DNA of 13,141 nucleotides from Cytidiella melzeri. Its lineage: Eukaryota; Basidiomycota; Agaricomycetes; Polyporales; Irpicaceae. The stretch covers positions 1 to 13,141 of the forward strand of contig JABYQR010000663.1 of the NCBI GenBank assembly GCA_022592445.1, written 5' to 3'. The translations under genes and the position numbers were made by a program. Positions 9,224 through 13,141 of this stretch are shown here, piece by piece (within the stretch, counting starts at the first letter, position 1; every line of letters starts with the position of its first letter). Below the pieces are notes generated by a model, which saw only the letters and a list, made by a program, of their open reading frames with translations, ran no database searches and was not told the DNA's origin.

Positions 9224-9228
9224 CGGGG
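9224..9228 (+). repeat. Right target-site duplication of the solo LTR (CGGGG)
   Basis: Exact copy of the five bases at 8725-8729, directly after the LTR's terminal TGACA. The ORF1 frame continues through it. Confidence 0.9.
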
Positions 9229-9626
9229 AGACAAGGCGTATATGCAAGGCGTCGACCCCGCCACCCAACTTCGTCGGGATGTCCCGGCTGTTCCATGCAA
9301 GGCTGGTCGTCAGTTGGACAACAACGCGACCAAGTCTGCTAACCGCGCCATTCGCACTCAGAAGAAGCGAGCCGAAGAGGCTGCAGCGGCTCTGATTGCA
9401 GCGAAGGATCATGAAGGGAATGTTCCCATGCGCGAGTCGACCCCGGTCGCTGGCCCATCGACACAACGCAAGCGCGTTAAGTCTGGAAGGTACGAGGCAT
9501 TGTCGGAAGTCGCAGAGACGTCTGAGGATGATGTTGAGATTATCGGTGCTGGCGCCTCTGAGATAGAGGATGGTCAGCACGAATAGCTGATAGCTCGTTT
9601 GTAAAATAACTGCTACTTCCTTTTTT

Positions 9627-11786
9627 ATGTATTGTGACAACCGTAACATGATACCCAGAACGCCGAGCCCAATCAGGGCAGAGCCCCTGACACCCATACA
9701 CCGTGAGAGTCAAGTGTCACCCATGTACTCTAGAGACCAATCACCCGACTTCTGGTTGGGTGCCCCTGAGTATAGAACGGCTTATGAAGCCCGGATGTCA
9801 TCCTTTGATTATGTCAGAGAAGATGAGTTCCTTGAGAATCGTGTGCTGCACCCGGACATGACGCGCACAAATCTCGCAGGAACTTCCTACATGATGCAGC
9901 GTCACACGCCGCGTCGCGTCACACGTCCACGCCCTCAGAGGGAAACACGTGTTATGTCCCCCGACGATCTGTTCCCAAATCTTGCCGCATGGCGCGGCAG
10001 ATCTGGGTATAATTCTGAACAAACAACACCATCACCACACGTCACTCCTGTTCAGAGAGTGATGCATGCGCCTGCAATGGTTAATGATCGCGACATTTCC
10101 CCAGATGACATTGTTGAATACGATGCAACTTTCTGGGAGGCAGAGGAGGGATATGGACGTTCTCCACTCCTCCTGACACATCTGACCCCAGTTACCATGT
10201 CTGTATCTGATGCCAATGAAGAAAACCCTCTGACACTGAACAATGTGCCAGTCGGAGGGGACAGCCCGACTGAGCCCTCGGAGTTAAGCTTGTCATCAGT
10301 CCAGCTTACTCCACAATTGACCGGATCACTTGCTGGTCGTCTTCAAATGCCTCGGGAATCACATGCTGTTGATGATGCGTGGGATTTACCAAGTCTCCGG
10401 ATGCATACCCCTACGCCCTCCATAGTGGATTATATGTCTGCATGGAGTTCAATTCCAGGTCCAAGTATGGACCCACGCACACCGATCAGGCAAACATCAC
10501 GGGAACCTGATCGAGAAGAACTACGTTCGCAAATTTATGCGCAATCTCTAGATTATACATCTGATGATGCGACCCCCCCGTCACAGAGACGCTTACCTGC
10601 CCTGGCTGATTCATCACCAGACATCCCGCTGGCTACGTTGTCCAACCTACCGACGGGCGAGGGATATTTCCTTTCGTCGCCTGACATCCCGCTTGCGCAC
10701 TTTAAAAGAATGCGAGAGCGGTTAGAAAATCTTGAATTTAGTGGTGACAGCCTTTTACAACCGTCATCTGAAGTTCAATCTGTACATAGTGGTAATGTCC
10801 AATCTTCTCCTGACATACCTCTAGCGAGCCTTGTTGCTCCTACTCAGCCGGATCTTGACGAACTCCTTGACGTCGAGGATGCTGACCCCACCATGAGGTG
10901 CATTAGTGCCAATGTTCAAAAGTCTCGATACAACATGTCTTCGTTGCTCGAGAGATATCGTGATTGGGATATAATCTGCGTTCAAGAACCATTCTGGGGA
11001 CACATTAAAAATGTTGCCTCCATGACGAACAAAGAGGGTGAAGCATACATGCAAACAGTTGCCCACCGTGAGTTCATCAGTATTGGTGCTCAGGAAAAAG
11101 CGCGAGCAATGGTGTTCATGAACAAGCGTTGGAAAGCGCATATGCCTCGGCTGCGGTCTGACCTCATTAATCATAATGACATCAACTGCGTCGCAATGGA
11201 TATTGGAGATAGAGTCATGACCTTCTTAAATGTCTACAATTCTCATGAAGCAAACTCGGCTCTCACTTACCTGGAGAACCATGTTTCTACATTACCACAC
11301 ATTACCTTCATGTGTGGGGACTTCAATATTCGCCACCCAAACTGGGATAAAAACGAACAAAATAATCGTCGCCCTCGTTATTTAAGACAAGGGGACGATC
11401 TCATTGCTCTTTCTGAGATGGAGCTGGGACTTGTGCTGCTTAATGACCTGTACGGGCCTCCAACGTGGCGCTCAAACAATTCGGACAATCGTCCAGGTGT
11501 ACTCGATTTGGTGTGGGCAGATCCGGCATATATTCCGGGCTCGTTACACATCAATTCTGATGGTCGTAATAATAGTGACCACTCCATATTGGAATGGGAT
11601 GTATATGTTGATAGTAAGCCTGAGATCGGGCCTACAATTGGCAAAGTATCTGCAGCAGGGCGTGAATTCGTCAAACGAGTGCGGAAAGGGATTGATCTTA
11701 TCCTACGGGATGGGGAGTACAGTTCGAGGGAACAAGTGAGAATGCAACAGAGCGCTTCAATCTATGGCGCAAGAAGCATGGAATAG
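9627..11786 (+). pseudogene. LINE ORF2: N-terminal extension plus EEP endonuclease (truncated, frameshifted)
   Basis: ORF2 of a LINE nicks the target and primes reverse transcription. The ATG at 9627 lies 40 nt after the ORF1 stop. Residues 1-422 are a low-complexity, Ser/Thr-Pro-rich extension with repeated SPD motifs, including SSPDIPLA three times. The endonuclease begins at about 423 (MRCISANVQKSRYN; catalytic Asn). It has the Glu of VQEPFW (about 454), the GDFN of MCGDFNIRHPNWD (about 564) and NNSDHSILEWD with the catalytic Asp/His (about 650). All core EEP residues look present. The frame ends at 11786 with an out-of-frame peptide, because true coding shifts to frame 1 near 11740-11787. 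The reverse transcriptase is missing from this window. The extension has no known function that I can name; LINE ORF2 usually starts close to the endonuclease. Confidence 0.88.
10611..10826 (+). repeat. Three copies of the SSPDIPLA peptide motif in ORF2
   Basis: The eight codons for SSPDIPLA lie at 10611-10634, 10674-10697 and 10803-10826, all in frame. The serine pair is TCA-TCA, TCG-TCG and TCT-TCT, and the Leu and Pro codons also vary, so the copies are alike as protein but not as DNA. Motifs are followed by T/S-L or H-F. Confidence 0.9.
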
Positions 11787-11929
11787 CTTGGCTGCTGTGC
11801 CAGACTTGAGCCAAGCGGCAAAAGGGTGGTGGAATGCTGAATGTTCTGCTGCTGCAAAAGCTTCTAGGATTGCTCGGAAAGTATCGGATGATGCTTCGAG
11901 GGCATATCGAAAAGCGACCAAAGTAACAT
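11740..11929 (+). pseudogene. LINE ORF2 continuation in another frame, cut by the gypsy LTR
   Basis: This stretch reads SMAQEAWNSLAAVPDLSQ, then a WWNAECSAAAKASRIARK segment, up to SRAYRKATKVT at 11929. WWN followed by basic, Ala/Arg-rich sequence is typical of the linker between endonuclease and reverse transcriptase in LINE ORF2. It is one base out of phase with the upstream endonuclease, so an indel lies near 11740-11787. Coding stops where the Ty3/gypsy LTR begins. It is a fragment of ORF2, not a separate gene. Confidence 0.8.
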
Positions 11930-12072
11930 TGTCGCAGAGCGACTGCTGTTATGCTGCTAAACCCTAAATAAGGGTGGAAGAGGGATGATGGTGAAAGAGG
12001 AAAGGGATCTCCAACGACGACAGCAAGGTCAGAGTCGATGATAAGCAGGCAAGCAGGCACAGGGGCCGGATA

Positions 12073-12154
12073 CTGGCAGTGCAAATGACGAAGTTAATAT
12101 TATCCTTATACTAGGTTACATGGAGTAACTCACCTGGCAGTGCAAATGACGAAG
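12073..12154. repeat. 21-bp direct repeat pair in the gypsy LTR
   Basis: CTGGCAGTGCAAATGACGAA followed by G occurs at 12073-12093 and again at 12134-12154, a 61-bp period. Between the copies the sequence is unrelated, so this is a spaced duplication. Confidence 0.85.
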
Positions 12155-12283
12155 AGGTCAAGATGCAGAACCAGGGAGGGTAAGGGGTACTATATATACT
12201 GGGTCTGGGTGGTCTGTGCACCAGTTCCCACACTAGGGACTGGAGTAACTGTGGGACTGGAGTAACAATAGAACAATAAAGAA

Positions 12284-12367
12284 CCCGGGTAACTGTCAAG
12301 GACCTGGGTAACTGTCAAGGACCTGAGTAACTGTCAAGGACCAGGGTAACTGTCAAGGACCAGGGTA
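12284..12367. repeat. 19-bp tandem array in the gypsy LTR (about 4.4 copies)
   Basis: The unit is CCNGGGTAACTGTCAAGGA, with copies starting at 12284, 12303, 12322 and 12341 and a partial one at 12360. Differences are confined mostly to the third base and one G/A change. A related motif, GACTGGAGTAAC, is repeated just before (about 12239-12266). On the element's sense strand the array lies in U3, upstream of the TATA-like sequence. Confidence 0.9.
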
Positions 12368-12671
12368 CGTAGAACAATAATAGGATAAGAACAATAGAAC
12401 AATAAGACCTGGGGAATCCCTGGGGAATCCCCATCAATGGAAGAGGAACAATAGAACAATAGCCTAGGTTGATCTGGAACCGCTCCAGACTGAGTCTAGG
12501 GTTTGGGTCTGGACTATTGATAAATAAGGCAGGATGTCACGTGACCCGGGTTAGGGTTAGGTCCGGTAACACTCCTAGCCGGAAAATAAGCGCTCTAGAT
12601 AGGCGCCCAAGGCTGTAAACTTGTGACATTGTTGGAAAAATCCGGTCTCTGTTGGACTATCCATGTCATTA

Positions 12672-12681
12672 CCCCCCTCTA
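12672..12681 (-). other. Polypurine tract of the Ty3/gypsy element
   Basis: On the minus strand the purine run AGAGGGGGG lies between the pol stop codon and the LTR start. This is the expected place for the plus-strand primer in reverse transcription. Confidence 0.75.
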
Positions 12682-12685
12682 AAAT

Positions 12686-13141
12686 TCATCGCCTCGATGA
12701 ACTAAGACCAGGGACTCTACCATCTGCCCACTCGAGGTCAGATGCAATAGCTTCTGTGATGTTCTCCAACGGTTTCCAAGGAATGGAGTCGAAGAGTGCT
12801 TTGGGCAATTTCTGGGGTGCATTGGTATGTCTGGCATGGAACTCTGCAATGCTCTCTTTCGCATTGGTCAGATTTACTGCAGGTTCCCACGTTACATCAC
12901 CTTCTCCATAGCCTTTCCATTTGACTAGGTACTGCATTTGCTTCCGATAGATCCGACTGTCTAGGATCTTCTCGACTTCATAGACTTGTTGATCATCTAC
13001 TATGATCGGTGCTGGTGGTTCTGGTATGAGGCCGTTTACTTCGTTTCCTCGATACGGAGATAGCCGTTCAACGTTGATGTTGTCATGAACACGATATCCG
13101 GATTTGAGTTTGATCCAATATGTATGTTCACCGGTTTTCTG
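12686..13141 (-). CDS. Ty3/gypsy Pol C-terminus: integrase tail and chromodomain (partial)
   Basis: An open frame runs 151 codons from the right window edge to TGA (12688-12686). The first part (HTYWIKLKSGYRVHDNINVE, then LSPYRGNEVNG) is the C-terminal domain of integrase. It is followed by a proline linker (IPEPPAPI) and a chromodomain: VYEVEKILDSRIYRKQMQ, then YLVKWKGYG, then DVTWEPAVNL. The three cage aromatics expected from HP1-type chromodomains (Y in VYEVE, W and Y in KWKGY) are all present. In chromoviruses such domains guide integration, often to H3K9-methylated heterochromatin. A short tail (...GRVPGLSSSRR) ends the protein. The visible part has no break, so this element may be young. 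Confidence 0.92.
   Translation of the reverse strand, partial: QKTGEHTYWIKLKSGYRVHDNINVERLSPYRGNEVNGLIPEPPAPIIVDDQQVYEVEKILDSRIYRKQMQYLVKWKGYGEGDVTWEPAVNLTNAKESIAEFHARHTNAPQKLPKALFDSIPWKPLENITEAIASDLEWADGRVPGLSSSRR

Larger units (their letters stand above)
5984..9586 (+). pseudogene. LINE ORF1 (gag-like, zinc knuckles), broken by a frameshift and a solo LTR
   Basis: ORF1 proteins of LINEs bind element RNA and form the ribonucleoprotein. I chose the ATG at 5984 (MTTPSN). The first half (to about 7621) is Pro/Ala/Ser-rich and disordered, with an SYADAT stretch, an NLS-like PAKKLR and a possible helical segment (MASSVSQIRSDMAKLRSERR). At the C8 tract 7624-7631 coding moves from frame 2 to frame 1. 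The second half has a conserved-looking domain (VVITFHQSADE..., NPVIRVKWDEKRRNQLQL), then three zinc knuckles: 8479-8520 (CTHC...GHWRDQC, C-x2-C-x4-H-x4-C), 8542-8580 (C-x2-C-x3-H-x4-H) and 8662-8709 (CANCGKTGH...C). A solo LTR interrupts it after codon CGG-GG. Reading resumes at 9224-9228 and ends at TAG 9584-9586 with a basic region (QRKRVKSGR) and an acidic tail. Without the insertion, and with one C added, it has 1034 codons, which is large for this family. Confidence 0.85.
5775..11929 (+). mobile_element. Tad1-like LINE (non-LTR retrotransposon), interrupted and 3'-truncated
   Basis: Two ORFs in LINE order are present: a gag-like ORF1 with three CCHC-type knuckles, a 40-nt spacer, then ORF2 with an exonuclease-endonuclease-phosphatase (EEP) endonuclease. 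This arrangement fits the Tad1 group of fungal LINEs and related I-group elements. Reverse transcriptase, RNase H and the 3' tail are absent because a Ty3/gypsy LTR begins at 11930. The 5' end is not defined; it lies between the unknown gene's start (5774) and the ORF1 ATG (5984). A solo LTR sits within ORF1. Two frameshifts (about 7624-7631 and about 11740-11787) show the copy is inactive. The clade assignment is an inference, since the reverse transcriptase that would settle it is not in the window. Confidence 0.85.
11930..12668 (-). repeat. 3' LTR of the Ty3/gypsy element (about 739 bp)
   Basis: On the minus strand this begins TGACATGG two to three bases after the polypurine tract and could end ...GCGACA at 11930. 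So it has TG...CA ends, though the terminal inverted repeat is weak. No coding sequence is seen. It contains a 19-bp tandem array (12284-12367) and a 21-bp direct repeat (12073-12093 and 12134-12154). It also has duplicated GGGGAATCCC (about 12411-12423), scattered GAACAATAGAACAATA copies, and a TATA-like sequence near 12190-12199. The right boundary is fixed by the polypurine tract; the left one is inferred from TG/CA rules and the end of LINE coding. Confidence 0.7.
11930..13141 (-). mobile_element. Chromodomain Ty3/gypsy retrotransposon, 3' end
   Basis: On the minus strand, the order is integrase tail, chromodomain, stop, polypurine tract and LTR, which is the 3' end of a chromovirus. The left end at 11930 is where LINE ORF2 coding stops. 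The rest of pol, gag and the 5' LTR lie beyond the right edge, so the insertion's target duplication cannot be checked here; the flank predicts AACAT (11925-11929). Confidence 0.85.

Noticed and set aside
11764..11967. Separate small protein starting MAQEAWNSL
   Set aside because: It is the frame-shifted continuation of LINE ORF2 (WWNAEC linker), and its last codons lie in the gypsy LTR.
12284..12367. CRISPR-like array
   Set aside because: The repeats are directly adjacent without spacers and lie in an LTR of a eukaryotic genome.

Overview
The window looks like a piece of an intron-dense fungal genome, most likely an agaricomycete or related basidiomycete. Evidence: two spliced genes with very short introns (54-85 nt, GT...AG), a J-domain protein of the fungal Caj1/Djp1 type, and a cluster of retroelements common in fungi (Ty1/copia, a Tad1-like LINE, chromodomain Ty3/gypsy). 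The taxon is an inference; no marker gene is present.

Layout. 1-1663, minus strand: the 5' end of a Ty1/copia retrotransposon (LTR, gag, start of the protease). One in-frame TGA separates gag from the protease. 1664-1985: non-coding, with a run of 16 G next to the stop codon of the following gene. 1986-4430, minus strand: a 14-exon gene for a 531-residue DnaJ-like protein with a J domain and a DnaJ-X domain, which I could reconstruct completely. 4431-4838: intergenic. 4839-5774, minus strand: a two-exon gene for a 292-residue, Ser/Pro-rich protein of unknown function. About 5775-11929, plus strand: a LINE-type non-LTR retrotransposon. Its gag-like ORF1 has three zinc knuckles, and its ORF2 has an apurinic-type endonuclease behind an unusual 422-residue Ser/Thr-Pro-rich N-terminal extension. 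8730-9223: a solo LTR with a perfect 5-bp target duplication, inserted in ORF1. 11930-13141, minus strand: the 3' end of a chromodomain Ty3/gypsy element (integrase tail, chromodomain, polypurine tract, 3' LTR), which cuts the LINE off before its reverse transcriptase.

How it fits together. The host genes are the J-domain protein and the unknown protein, in tandem on the minus strand. The LINE landed just upstream of the second gene, in divergent orientation. It was later hit by two LTR elements, one of which recombined to a solo LTR. Removing the solo LTR and one target-site copy joins the two halves of ORF1 in frame. Counting one base missing from a C tract, ORF1 comes to exactly 1034 codons. 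The LINE also has a frameshift in ORF2, so this copy is dead. The most novel point is the ORF2 extension, where an eight-residue motif occurs three times in different synonymous codons, suggesting selection on a short peptide motif.
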